From the NCBI GenBank assembly GCA_003054695.1, contig QAZA01000017.1:62001-126000 (forward strand): 64,000 nt of DNA, read 5' to 3'. The position numbers and the translations under genes were made by a program. Under the pieces are notes generated by a model, which was not told where the DNA came from, did not search any database, and saw only the letters and a list, made by a program, of their open reading frames with translations. The first letter of the stretch is position 1; every line of letters starts with the position of its first letter. Positions 43,476-52,293 of this stretch are shown here, piece by piece. This DNA is from Verrucomicrobia bacterium LW23 (lineage in GTDB: Bacteria > Verrucomicrobiota > Verrucomicrobiia > Methylacidiphilales > UBA1321).

Positions 43476-44189
43476 ATGACCGCACCCCTTCGCCACATCA
43501 TTGGCTGCAGCTCCGGCATCACGTCGGAGCCGGAAAAGCCCAGTTTTTTGCCCTACATACTGGAAGTCTGCGGCAAAGCGCGACCCAACCTCCTCTACAT
43601 CCCCACCGCGAGCGGCGACGCCGAAGGCAATATCGTGGGCTTTTACGAGATGGCCGCGCGTACAGAATGCCGGCCGTCCTATCTCTCTATCCTGCGTCAG
43701 CACAAGGACATGCAGCAACGCGTGGAGGCTGCCGACATCATCTATGTGGGCGGCGGCAACACGCGTAACCTCATCGCCCTGTGGCGCGCCGCAGGGCTGG
43801 ACGTGCTGTTGCGCGCCGCCTGGGAGCGTGGCGTAGTCCTCTGCGGCCAAAGCGCGGGATTTATCTGCTGGTTTGACAACGCCCAGACAACCAGCTCCGG
43901 CGAACCCGGCCCTGTCGAGTGCTTGGGCTTCCTCCCAGGCTCGTGCAGCACCCATTACGACAGCAATCCGGCCCGCCGGCCACATCTGCATGCCTCTGTG
44001 GCCGAGGGACTTATCTCCCCAGGCTACGCCCTTGCAGATCACACCGGCCTCCATTTTGTTGGCACCGAACTGCATTCTGCGTATACCTGCGAGGAGGGGC
44101 GGGTTTCCTATCGCGTCGATCGCGATGAGTCCGGCGCAGCGGCAGAGACCGAGCTGAAGCTGACGATCCTTCAACCAAATTGCTTTTAA
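43476..44189 (+). CDS. Peptidase S51 (dipeptidase E-like)
   Basis: The protein has 237 residues. The S51 fold is shown by LYIPTASGD, IYVGGGNTRNLIALWRAAGLD and the nucleophile elbow VVLCGQSAGFICWFD with Ser at residue 126, then CSTHYDSNPARRPHLH. It resembles the group that removes N-terminal Asp from dipeptides or acts as cyanophycinase-related peptidase. It starts 22 bases after the rhamnosidase stop, so it is probably in the same operon. No signal peptide is visible. Confidence 0.85.
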   Translation: MTAPLRHIIGCSSGITSEPEKPSFLPYILEVCGKARPNLLYIPTASGDAEGNIVGFYEMAARTECRPSYLSILRQHKDMQQRVEAADIIYVGGGNTRNLIALWRAAGLDVLLRAAWERGVVLCGQSAGFICWFDNAQTTSSGEPGPVECLGFLPGSCSTHYDSNPARRPHLHASVAEGLISPGYALADHTGLHFVGTELHSAYTCEEGRVSYRVDRDESGAAAETELKLTILQPNCF

Positions 44190-44225
44190 GCTAACTCCCT
44201 TTCTACCATCTATTTACATATCCCT

Positions 44226-45332
44226 ATGAGTACAATCGCAACGCTCACCCCCGAAATCGCTGCCCCGGCGGCCAAAGATTCCCGAATCACCAAACGCATC
44301 GCGCTTTACCCGGGTGACGGCATCGGCCGAGAAGTAACGGAAGCTGCTGTGACCGTGCTGGATGCGCTGAATGCGGGCGGCGGCCAGGTGCAGCTGGAGT
44401 TTACGGAGTACGACTGGGGCGTAGACTACCATGCGCGAACCGGCGCCGTTATGCCGGACGATTTCCTCGATATCCTGCGCCCGTTTGATGCGGTATTCCT
44501 TGGCGCTGTGGGACTTCCGGCGCGACTGCCGGATCACATTACGCTTGTGCCGCTTATTCGCATGCGCCAGGCTTTTGACCAGTATGCCTGTGTGCGGCCC
44601 GCGCGCACGGTTGCCGGCGTGCCCCAGCCGCTTGTGGGCAATCGAAGCATCGACATGATTGTCCTGCGCGAGAACTCTGAGGGCGAGTATATCGACAACG
44701 GCGGGCGCTTCCGCAAAGGCACGCCGGATGAGGTGGCGGTGCAGACCGCCGTGCACTCGCGGCGCGGCGTGGAGCGGATCCTGCGCTTTGGCTTTGACCT
44801 CGCGAGGAAACGGCGCCGGCACCTGACGATGATTACCAAATCCAACGCACAAAAATACAGCTATGTGCTTTGGGATGAAGTACTTGAACAGCTGGAACCG
44901 GAGTTCCCCGATGTCGCGACGACCAAGGAGCATATTGACGCCGCCGCGATGAATTTTGTGCGCCGGCCGGAGGTGTTCGACGTTGTAGTGTCGTCCAATC
45001 TTTTTGGAGATATCCTCAGCGATCTTTCCGGTGGTATCACAGGTGGCCTTGGCCTCAATCCGTCCGCCAATCTTAATCCGGAGCGCAAGTTTCCGTCCCT
45101 CTTTGAGCCCGTGCATGGCTCGGCGCCGGACATTGCCGGTCAGGGCATCGCAAACCCCGTCGGCGCAATACTTTCCGCAGCCATGATGCTGGACTGGCTG
45201 GGAGCTCCGAAAGACGCTGAGCGGATTCGCGCAGCAGTAGAATCCGCTCTTGCGGCTGGTGAATCGACGCGCGACCTGGGTGGGAAACTGACGACTGCCG
45301 AAGCGACGAGAGCCATAATCGCAAGGCTTTAG
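44226..45332 (+). CDS. Tartrate/isopropylmalate-type beta-decarboxylating dehydrogenase
   Basis: The protein has 368 residues of the isocitrate/isopropylmalate dehydrogenase family. Markers are ALYPGDGIGREVTEAAVTVL, VRPARTVAGVP, IDMIVLRENSEGEYIDNGGRF, LTMITKSNAQKYSYVLWDEV, VVSSNLFGDILSDLSGGITGGLGLNPSANLNP and FEPVHGSAPDIAGQGIANPVGAILSAAMMLD. The ENSEGEY and the SNLFGDILSDL elements match tartrate/D-malate dehydrogenase (TtuC/DmlA) better than LeuB. The enzyme oxidises and decarboxylates a 2-hydroxy acid with NAD and a divalent metal. It could handle sugar-acid products. A palindromic dimer separates it from the convergent FAD enzyme. Confidence 0.87.
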   Translation: MSTIATLTPEIAAPAAKDSRITKRIALYPGDGIGREVTEAAVTVLDALNAGGGQVQLEFTEYDWGVDYHARTGAVMPDDFLDILRPFDAVFLGAVGLPARLPDHITLVPLIRMRQAFDQYACVRPARTVAGVPQPLVGNRSIDMIVLRENSEGEYIDNGGRFRKGTPDEVAVQTAVHSRRGVERILRFGFDLARKRRRHLTMITKSNAQKYSYVLWDEVLEQLEPEFPDVATTKEHIDAAAMNFVRRPEVFDVVVSSNLFGDILSDLSGGITGGLGLNPSANLNPERKFPSLFEPVHGSAPDIAGQGIANPVGAILSAAMMLDWLGAPKDAERIRAAVESALAAGESTRDLGGKLTTAEATRAIIARL

Positions 45333-45358
45333 GCTGAGAATGGGCAAGAGTGCCAAGA

Positions 45359-45393
45359 GGGACATAGGATGTCTCAGGGACACGTCATGTCCC
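45359..45393. repeat. Dimer of 17-bp palindromes between convergent genes
   Basis: Two units, GGGACATAGGATGTCTC and GGGACACGTCATGTCCC, are separated by a single A, the same layout as at 40862-40898. It lies 27 bases after the dehydrogenase stop and 24 bases before the end of the FAD enzyme gene. A hairpin between convergent genes could act in transcription termination, although no T-run follows. Confidence 0.8.
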
Positions 45394-45416
45394 TGAGAGT
45401 TATCTGCTTGGCAGAC

Positions 45417-48400
45417 TCACGCAACCTCGCTGCGCAGCGCTTCTATCTCCTCAGGTGTCAGTGCCAGAATGGCCTGGGCGTGGCGGGCGTAGTGGCCGCG
45501 AAGGTCGGAGGCGTAGCGCTGCAGGATGGTGCGGCCGAGGTCATCGATATCTCCGCATAGGTAGAGGCCGCGCGCCAGGTGAAGCTCGCGGAGGCTGAGG
45601 TTGCGCGGCGTATTTTCGCATTGGTCGTCGTTGGCATCGCGGCGGACATCCTCCAGCTGATGCCATGCATGGCCTTGAATGCCAGGTATTTGCAACAGCT
45701 TGTGGAGTGCCGCGGAGAGGCTCGGGTGGTGCAGCAGGGTTGCAGCAAGAGAGACCACGCGGCAGTGAGAGAACTCGGCGTCCCCGTCCAGCGTCAGGAT
45801 CTTCTCCTCAATGGCGGCGACGGCGCGGGCATCGCCCGTGCGGGCCAGGGCAACAATCTCCGCGTCAAGGCGGCTCATGCTGGCGCCGAATTGGCCCATC
45901 CCTTTGTAGTTCCAACCTTTATCCCAGCCGCCGGGTCGTGCGATTTCCTCGGCAACAACTTTCGGGTACTCGCCTTCCTTGCTGCTTTCGATGCTGCTTT
46001 CCGCCGTGTTTGTTTTGCCTTCGCGCACAACGGTTTCCAGCGCGGCGGCGGCTTCGGGGACGCCCATCAGGCCAAGCATCAGCGCGGCGTCGCGGCGTCG
46101 CTTTTCGTTGGCATCATTGCTGAGCACGGCCTTGAGCGCGGGGATGCTTTGCTCCTGATGCGCGAAGAGAATCGCCACGTTGCCCAGCTTGCTCCAGTCG
46201 CCGGCGACGGCTTCGGCCACCGCATCGGCGCTCATCGGAAAGCTATCAGCGCCAAAGGCTTCCGTAGAGAGTATGCCGATGTCCACGAGTTTGCGCTGAA
46301 GTTCGGCCAGGTCGATATCGCGCACGGCCTGTTTGCGCCCGGCGGCGGTGGCGGCGGCTATACCGGCGGCAAAGCCCTGGTTTTGCACGTCGGCCTGCAT
46401 GCGCACCACGGGCAACGCGTCGCGATGGGCGCTCATGCCCAGGCCGGTCACCACAACGCCTTCCACGCCCTGCGGCAGCATAGCGCGGAATGGGACGTTG
46501 GCCTGCAACGCTTTATGATCGGGCGCGGTGACCATGAAGACGGGATGGATGGTGAAGCCGTGCGTGTCGAAATTGCTGCTGGCGGTCAGCAGCGTATCGG
46601 GGTAGACGCGGCGCGCCAGAAGGTCGAGCGGGGAGATTTCGTACTCGCCATGGATCTGGCGGCGTTCGCGGGAGTTCACCAGGCCGGAGCTGTCGAACGA
46701 GTGCACATACTTGGCCCGGGCCTGCACAAACGCGCTGGTGACGCCGAGCGGGTCGGTTTCGTCCACAAACGTGTGGTCGGTGTTCTGGTAGTTCACGCCG
46801 GGGCGGTGCAGCGGCGAGAGGCCGGTGCCCTGGGTGGCAACGTGGCGGGCATCGATGACGCGGCAGGGCGCGCCGGCGGCGGCGGCGATATCGGCGTTGC
46901 CCGTCGCGTCGACCACGGAGCCGGCTTCGACGACGCCGCAGCCGTGGGGCGTCGAGACGAGCAGGCCGGTAACGGTGTTGCCCTTCATGCGCACGCCGAA
47001 GGCGTAGCTGCCGTGCCAGGCGGTACCGCCGGCATCTTGCAGCATGCGGTGGTAAGTGGCTGTCTTTACGCCGGTTGTCCACGTATTTCCCTTTTTGGCG
47101 CGGCTTAGGGAGCAGGCGGTGCTCACGGCGTCGTTAAGTTCGGCCGTAAAGCCGACTTTATTGCCGAACCAGTAGGAGCTGATGAAGCCGAGTGTACCGA
47201 CGCCGCCGAGGCCGTGCTGGGCTTCCAGCACAAGTGTGCGAGCACCTTCGCGGGCGGCGCCAATGCCGGCAGGTGCGCCGCCGGTTCCTCCACCTGCTAC
47301 TACAACATCATACTGCCCAAGCACTTGCGGTTGCCAGGCAGGAATGGAGATGCTCGCGGTGGGAGCTGCTTCGGGCCGGCCGAACGCGGGGGCAAACGTG
47401 TAGGTCTCCGCGCTGGGTGCGGCTGGGGTCCAAGGGGCAAGCGTCGCCTCGGAAGATGCGGGTTTGCCTTCCACTTCGGCGCCGGCCAGCGTGGCGACGC
47501 GGCGGCCCAGGGCCATCATCTCAACGGGATTCTGCAGCGCGGCAAGTCCTTCGCTGTCAAGGGGAAGCAGGCCATTGAGGAGCCAGATGCCGGGGGCGGG
47601 ATGAAGCTCCGTTTCAGCAACGGCGCCCAGAGAGGAGCGCAGTGATCCGGCAGCGCTCGGCACATACTGCGCGGGCACGTCGTCCAGGAAGTCGGCGGTG
47701 ACGAGCAGGTTTTCGTCGATGATGAAGTTGCGGGCGACGTGCTCGGCGGAGCGGGGATCGGGGCCAAGTTTGGCGCGATCGATAGTGAGGCGGTAGGCGG
47801 GCCAGGTTTCGGTGGTGCCGTCTTTAAGTCGTTGCGTAAAAGAGGGTTCGATCTCCTCGATCTCGCCCGGCCAGGTGGTAGGAGGCTGCTTGGCGATAAT
47901 ATTCCAGCCCACTTTGGCGGGCAGCTCGCGGGTGGCCAGGGGCAGGCCGGCAAGCTGGGCCACGGTGCCGAAGTCGGTGGCATCAATAACGGCGCGGCAG
48001 GTGACAGCGAGGAGGCTAGTGCGCACGGCCAGTACGGCGCCGGCCAGGTTGCCGGCGGAGTCGCGAAGGAGGGTGACAGGGCGGCTGAGGTAGAGGAACG
48101 GGATATCGGCGGTGAGGAGCGCGTCCTCCATGGTGCGTTTGATGGAGGCGGGGCGCGCGGGGAACGGCGCGTCGTGGCCGTAGGCGTGCTTCAGCAGGGC
48201 GTCCTCCATGCGCCAGGCACCGGGCCAAAGCTTAAGGTGGCCGGCGAGGTCGCTGCCCAGGTAGCTTACATCGGCGGCAACCATAACGGAGCGGCCGGCG
48301 CGGCGCAGGGCCAGCGCGGCGGCGACGGCGGCGCTGGAGGCGCCGGTGACGAGCACATCGACGTTGCGGAAGACGGGGACGGTGGTGTTGGTGGCGGCGT

Positions 48401-48434
48401 TGGACGCGGTGGAGGCCTGGGCGGGCGTTGTCAT
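45417..48434 (-). CDS. Large FAD-dependent oxidoreductase with two dinucleotide-binding regions and HEAT-like end
   Basis: The protein has 1005 residues from the ATG at 48432-48434. Two Rossmann-type FAD modules follow one another: VDVLVTGASSAAVAAALALRRAGRSVMVAADVSYLGSDLAG near the start, with the GxGxxG altered to GASSAA, and YDVVVAGGGTGGAPAGIGAAREGARTLVLEAQHGLGGVGTLGF near residue 395, canonical. The second module continues into a fumarate-reductase-like FAD_oxidored region with GVVEAGSVVDATGNADIAAAAGAPC. The C-terminal 250 residues contain HEAT-like helical repeats (DAALMLGLMGVPEAAAALETVV). No signal peptide. The substrate is unknown; relatives are frequent in polysaccharide clusters of this phylum. 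It is divergent from an AraC gene. Confidence 0.82.
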   Translation of the reverse strand: MTTPAQASTASNAATNTTVPVFRNVDVLVTGASSAAVAAALALRRAGRSVMVAADVSYLGSDLAGHLKLWPGAWRMEDALLKHAYGHDAPFPARPASIKRTMEDALLTADIPFLYLSRPVTLLRDSAGNLAGAVLAVRTSLLAVTCRAVIDATDFGTVAQLAGLPLATRELPAKVGWNIIAKQPPTTWPGEIEEIEPSFTQRLKDGTTETWPAYRLTIDRAKLGPDPRSAEHVARNFIIDENLLVTADFLDDVPAQYVPSAAGSLRSSLGAVAETELHPAPGIWLLNGLLPLDSEGLAALQNPVEMMALGRRVATLAGAEVEGKPASSEATLAPWTPAAPSAETYTFAPAFGRPEAAPTASISIPAWQPQVLGQYDVVVAGGGTGGAPAGIGAAREGARTLVLEAQHGLGGVGTLGFISSYWFGNKVGFTAELNDAVSTACSLSRAKKGNTWTTGVKTATYHRMLQDAGGTAWHGSYAFGVRMKGNTVTGLLVSTPHGCGVVEAGSVVDATGNADIAAAAGAPCRVIDARHVATQGTGLSPLHRPGVNYQNTDHTFVDETDPLGVTSAFVQARAKYVHSFDSSGLVNSRERRQIHGEYEISPLDLLARRVYPDTLLTASSNFDTHGFTIHPVFMVTAPDHKALQANVPFRAMLPQGVEGVVVTGLGMSAHRDALPVVRMQADVQNQGFAAGIAAATAAGRKQAVRDIDLAELQRKLVDIGILSTEAFGADSFPMSADAVAEAVAGDWSKLGNVAILFAHQEQSIPALKAVLSNDANEKRRRDAALMLGLMGVPEAAAALETVVREGKTNTAESSIESSKEGEYPKVVAEEIARPGGWDKGWNYKGMGQFGASMSRLDAEIVALARTGDARAVAAIEEKILTLDGDAEFSHCRVVSLAATLLHHPSLSAALHKLLQIPGIQGHAWHQLEDVRRDANDDQCENTPRNLSLRELHLARGLYLCGDIDDLGRTILQRYASDLRGHYARHAQAILALTPEEIEALRSEVA

Positions 48435-48518
48435 GGTGTAGTAAGCATCGCACGTTAGGGCAGCAAGTTCCATTTGCAAGACTTGGCAATCCAAGGCTTA
48501 AAGTTGTATATTTTCCGC

Positions 48519-49475
48519 ATGACACCGCCTGATGGCTGGAGATTTGCGCTTTTGGACAAGGCAGAAGTCACGCCGTTTATTGCGTACCGGGGCCGCCCGC
48601 CCGAGTGGGCGCGGGATACGGTGCAGACGGTGGCGGGCTATACGTGGTGGGAGGTGGCGGTTCCGAAGGCGTCGGATGCCGGACCGGGGGACGGGGTTGC
48701 ACGGCCGGGTCGCATTGAGCTTCGCACGGCTTCGGGCACCACGCATGTGGCTGCGGGGCAATGGGTTCTGATTCCATACGCGGTGCAGAGGAGGCAGCTG
48801 ATTGCGCCGGGCACGGTGCTGACGTCGATGAGTTTTCGCGCTAGCTGGCCCAGCGGGCGTGCGATTCTGGATCTGCAGCAGCCGCTGGTGGGGGACGGGC
48901 CGGACGCGGCGCCTGCGCAGCCCGAGGCGGGGGCACGGCGTGCGGCAAGCGAGCGCATCGCCTTGATGGTGAGGGCCATATGCGATGTGGTGGGCGAGTC
49001 GCGGCCGCCGGATGACTCGGTAGGCTTTGCCGTTAAGGAGTTTACGTTTACGCAGTGGGCGCAGATCCGAGCGTTGCTGGCGGGGTTTCTGCCGGCCGTC
49101 GCCGCGTACGCCAGGGAGGCGGGGCTGGGCACCGTTACGGGGCCGCTCTCCGGGGAAGCCCGGCTGGACGACGTGGTGCACGACATGCGCCGCGCGCTGC
49201 GGGCCGGGCCGCTGCCTTACGCGCGCTGGGCGGCGCTGACGGGGCTGGGCAAAGCGCAGCTCGATCGCCTGGCCCTGCGCCACCTGGGCACGACGCTTCG
49301 CGAGAGGCGCGATGTGCTGCTGCGGGACGAGATCCGGCATCAGCTTGCGCTTGGCACGCTTTCCGCCAAGGAACTCTCTGCGCGCCATCACTTTACAGAT
49401 GCGGCGCACTTCAGCCGCTGGGTGCGCCGCATGACGGGGCGCTCGCCCCGGGAGCTACGGGTGGATGCGGCTTAA
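48519..49475 (+). CDS. AraC-family regulator, divergent from the FAD enzyme
   Basis: The protein has 318 residues from the ATG at 48519. The N-terminal sensor (cupin-like, HVAAGQWVLIPYAVQRRQL) is followed by a C-terminal DNA-binding domain with LGTLSAKELSARHHFTDAAHFSRWVRRMTGRSPRELR as the second helix-turn-helix. The first HTH (PLPYARWAALTGLGKAQLDRLALRHLG) is weaker. The 84-base divergent gap holds TTGG-CAAT-CCAA, a short inverted repeat, and a TATATT box, so it probably controls both genes. Confidence 0.82.
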   Translation: MTPPDGWRFALLDKAEVTPFIAYRGRPPEWARDTVQTVAGYTWWEVAVPKASDAGPGDGVARPGRIELRTASGTTHVAAGQWVLIPYAVQRRQLIAPGTVLTSMSFRASWPSGRAILDLQQPLVGDGPDAAPAQPEAGARRAASERIALMVRAICDVVGESRPPDDSVGFAVKEFTFTQWAQIRALLAGFLPAVAAYAREAGLGTVTGPLSGEARLDDVVHDMRRALRAGPLPYARWAALTGLGKAQLDRLALRHLGTTLRERRDVLLRDEIRHQLALGTLSAKELSARHHFTDAAHFSRWVRRMTGRSPRELRVDAA

Positions 49476-49775
49476 CGTCCTGTGCAAAGACACCATATTC
49501 CGCCGTAACTCGTTGGTGCTGCATGCCTAACAGAACGCCGAAAACCTCTGATATCGTCCCATATTGAGCCGCTTTTCGCGAATATTGCCGCAGGAAACCA
49601 CCCAACCGCGCCTCACCTTGGATGTCGTACGGGCCGGGGCGGCGCTGCTTGGGTTGGAAACGGAACGATCGCGATCGTCACGTTTCCGACGCCCCGGAGT
49701 GGACCCGCAAAGTCGTGGGATGGTGCCTCGCCGGCCACATGCCCGCAACGCCTTTACCGACAGCCTCATCGGTGT
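49476..49775. other. 300-base gap between convergent genes, holding one large palindrome
   Basis: No frame here has a credible start site or domain; frames present are short and lack family motifs. The only structure noted is the 32-base palindrome at 49656-49687. Confidence 0.5.
49656..49687. repeat. 32-bp interrupted palindrome centred on CGATCGCGATCG
   Basis: GGAAACG and CGTTTCC bracket ACGATCGCGATCGT, with a two-base mismatch on each side; 14 of 16 pairs match. It could act as a hairpin terminator for either convergent gene, but has no T-run, so a regulatory or repeat function is equally possible. Confidence 0.6.
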
Positions 49776-51665
49776 CTATGTCAAAAGAATGGTTTCGATC
49801 GGAACTTTTAACTTGGACTTGTCCGTAACGATTTCCGGGATTTCTTCACCTAAGTCACCGCGGAGACGCATTTGGGAACGAGGCTCTTCGGGTTCACTGA
49901 CGCGGGAGAGGGCGATGGAGGCGGGCTTATAGTTGGAGGAAGAGATGAGTTCCTGACGCATAAGCTCCATGTTGCCAGAGAGTTTTGCCTGGTTGACACG
50001 CTCGGCGCCTTCCTCTGTCAGGCTCATGGTGTACTGGACGGAAAACGTGCTGCGGGCGCCTTCCAGCTGGTCGCGCAGGGCGATGAGCGAAGCGCGTACG
50101 TCAGAGTCCGGTTCAGTCGCCAGTCTGTCTTTCAGCTTGTCCAGAAAGTAGGCTGCCATTTCTGCCGAGAAGTCCCCTTCCCCCAGGTAAGAGCCCCGTG
50201 TTGGGTCGACAGGTTCCCGAAGTTCGATCGCAAGAGCGTCGATACCTTCCAGCAGCTTGGGATCCCGCGTGCTGTCGCGCATGTTCATCAGGGCGCCGAG
50301 CATGCGGGGCGCCTCGGGAAAGAGCGCGGTTAGGACCCGGTTGGGCGCTTTGGCCTGCTCTTCCACGGTTTGGAGCATCCGTTCCAGACCGGCACGTTCC
50401 CCTTCGTCTGTCGACCCGCTGATGAGTGAGCGGAGCTGCTGACGCACGAAAGGGAGCGGCCCCTCCGAGGTGTAGGTTTTCTTGGACCCCTTTGCGGTGA
50501 CGCGATCTCCCATCTCGTCGTCGGATACCACGGCGGTATCCACTCGAATGGCGCGTGAACCCTTGAAGCCTCGTTCCATCAGCACGCCGTCCACGCCGTC
50601 GGTCATCACGCCGGCAACTTCCAGCTTTTCCTCGGTAAACACAGATCTATCGCCTGTGCTTGTCTCGATCTCACCTCCCGTGCGGCTCAACGCCACCTTA
50701 AAATTGGGGCTTACGCCAGCCAGCGATTTGAAGAAGGCCTTGCCTTGGCCAAAGACGCTGTTGATGTCGATGATTTCCAGTGCGGGATGGAAACTGTTGG
50801 CCCGTGCACTGATCTCCGCCTTGAAGCCCTTCGTCGTGATAACCGAGAACTTGATGCCGGGACGGGGATCACCGAGCTCGCGGGCCAGGTTAAATCCTTC
50901 TTCCTTCAGATACTCCTCGGGCACAGTGACTTCCACCGTGCGTGAGCTTGCGCCCTCGCCGCTGACGTTGAACCAGAACTTGGGTACTAAACCTGAGAAA
51001 TCGAGGGCTGTCCCGGTCAGGCCCGCGAGCACTTGGCCGCCGAGAGCGGTACGGCCTCCCAGTCGCACCAAATCTGTAAGGTTGCCTTGCATATTTTCTG
51101 CCACAACGAGGGTAAACTTTGCGCTGTTTTTACCACTCTGTACGGTTTTGGACGCCTTCGTCTGGGCAGAAATGCCAAGCGGTTTGTTGTGGGCGGTGCG
51201 CTCTCGCGTTATGCTGCCGCCTGGCGGCAGGAGGTCGTACTCTTTGGGATCGTGAAGGAGGTTGAATTCACGGCCGAGCGTATCGCGGTTGCTGCCGTTG
51301 ATAAAATAATCTTGCACAATCACAGAGACTTGCTGGTGCGGCGTCTGCGGCCTTTTAATCGTGTCGAGGAGTCTCCGCATACTCCCGCTGAAGGGCGAAC
51401 TCTCGCTCCGAACTTTGCGGGTGGTAAGCGTGCCCGCCAACGTTATTCGGAGCCTGGTAGGTTGCGAGCCGAAGCGTCTGACTTCAGGAAAATCCTCTCC
51501 TCCTCCTCCGGTAGGGATGGAGGAGCTGCTTGTGCTGTAGGGTTGGGAGCGCAGACCGAACCTGGTAAGCGGCCCGCCGGGCTTTGGCTGGGCAAACGTG
51601 CTCACCATGGACGTTAACGTGTGACCGCCTGGCGAACTGGTGGCAACTCTGCGAGCTGAGAACAT
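49776..51665 (-). CDS. Candidate type III secretion effector or other chaperone partner (unknown fold)
   Basis: The protein has 629 residues. An excellent ribosome-binding site (AGAAGGAG) is eight bases before the ATG. The first about 75 residues are rich in Ser, Thr, Gly and Pro and lack a Sec signal, as is usual for type III secretion signals and chaperone-binding regions. The rest shows soluble alpha/beta sequence with no recognised catalytic motif: GGQVLAGLTGTALDFSG, FNVSGEGASSRTVEVTV, LFPEAPRMLGALMNMRD, SFSVQYTMSLTEEGAERV. The gene follows the CesT-like chaperone by 59 bases on the same strand. Identity as an effector is inferred only from this partnership. Function unknown. Confidence 0.6.
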   Translation of the reverse strand: MFSARRVATSSPGGHTLTSMVSTFAQPKPGGPLTRFGLRSQPYSTSSSSIPTGGGGEDFPEVRRFGSQPTRLRITLAGTLTTRKVRSESSPFSGSMRRLLDTIKRPQTPHQQVSVIVQDYFINGSNRDTLGREFNLLHDPKEYDLLPPGGSITRERTAHNKPLGISAQTKASKTVQSGKNSAKFTLVVAENMQGNLTDLVRLGGRTALGGQVLAGLTGTALDFSGLVPKFWFNVSGEGASSRTVEVTVPEEYLKEEGFNLARELGDPRPGIKFSVITTKGFKAEISARANSFHPALEIIDINSVFGQGKAFFKSLAGVSPNFKVALSRTGGEIETSTGDRSVFTEEKLEVAGVMTDGVDGVLMERGFKGSRAIRVDTAVVSDDEMGDRVTAKGSKKTYTSEGPLPFVRQQLRSLISGSTDEGERAGLERMLQTVEEQAKAPNRVLTALFPEAPRMLGALMNMRDSTRDPKLLEGIDALAIELREPVDPTRGSYLGEGDFSAEMAAYFLDKLKDRLATEPDSDVRASLIALRDQLEGARSTFSVQYTMSLTEEGAERVNQAKLSGNMELMRQELISSSNYKPASIALSRVSEPEEPRSQMRLRGDLGEEIPEIVTDKSKLKVPIETILLT

Positions 51666-51724
51666 GGTATAACTCCTTCTCTTTAAGCCTGTTATTGGGT
51701 ATGACGTTCCGATAGCACGTCGGT

Positions 51725-52258
51725 TCAGACGCGGACAAACGCGCTGGGAAGCTCGGCTCCAGGCCCCACTGCTTCTGGTTGGGCGTTGGGATCCTGCTCT
51801 GTCTGCTCCGCGTCGGCCGCGACACTCTGGATTAGTGCGCTTACTTCCTCACCCAGGGTCAGGCTGTTTTCGACAAAGCGCTCCATCAGTTCCAGGAACG
51901 AGTTCGGATTCAGCCACGCCACCGGCACGGCAAGGGTGTAGACAATCTGCCCGGCGTTAGGGTCAACACCGAATGTGCCACCTGAGCGTTCCTGCGCGTA
52001 AACGTTGTAAACCATCAGCCGGAAAAGCGCCGTTTCGCGCCCCGGGCCAGGCAGCGGACCTAACACGGTACGAAGTACAACAATGCCGTCTCCGTCTGCT
52101 CCATTTTGCTCCGGCGAAATAACCTGGATTAGGAATTCAAATCCACTTTCGCCAGTGACAACCGCAAGCCCTTCGGAGTCGAGCAGGATCTTGTTCGGCA
52201 AGAAGTCGGAAATCTCTTCCAGCCACGCGGCCACCCGCGCTTGAGATGTAGAGTTCAT
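51725..52258 (-). CDS. CesT/Tir-type type III secretion chaperone-like protein
   Basis: The protein has 177 residues, acidic in its last third. The CesT family pattern is present: an opening helix (ARVAAWLEEISDFL), DSEGLAVVTGESGFEFLIQV, a hydrophobic strand VLRTVLGPLP, then ALFRLMVYNVYAQERSGGTFGVDPNAGQIVYTLAVPVAWLNPNSFLELMERFVENSLTLGEEVSALIQS. The helix-strand order, the GGxFGVDPxxxxIxYxLxVPxxxL stretch and the closing helix are diagnostic of the SycT/CesT fold. It is longer than typical (about 130-160 residues) because of the acidic tail. It binds a secreted protein in the cytoplasm and keeps it export-ready. No secretion apparatus gene is in the window. Confidence 0.75.
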   Translation of the reverse strand: MNSTSQARVAAWLEEISDFLPNKILLDSEGLAVVTGESGFEFLIQVISPEQNGADGDGIVVLRTVLGPLPGPGRETALFRLMVYNVYAQERSGGTFGVDPNAGQIVYTLAVPVAWLNPNSFLELMERFVENSLTLGEEVSALIQSVAADAEQTEQDPNAQPEAVGPGAELPSAFVRV

Positions 52259-52293
52259 TATTCCGCCTGCAGCACATTCCGTTCCCTTTTAAA

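Noticed and set aside
47739-48458. Gly-rich plus-strand frame opposite the FAD enzyme
   Set aside because: The minus strand carries the FAD-binding motifs here; the plus frame is a shadow.
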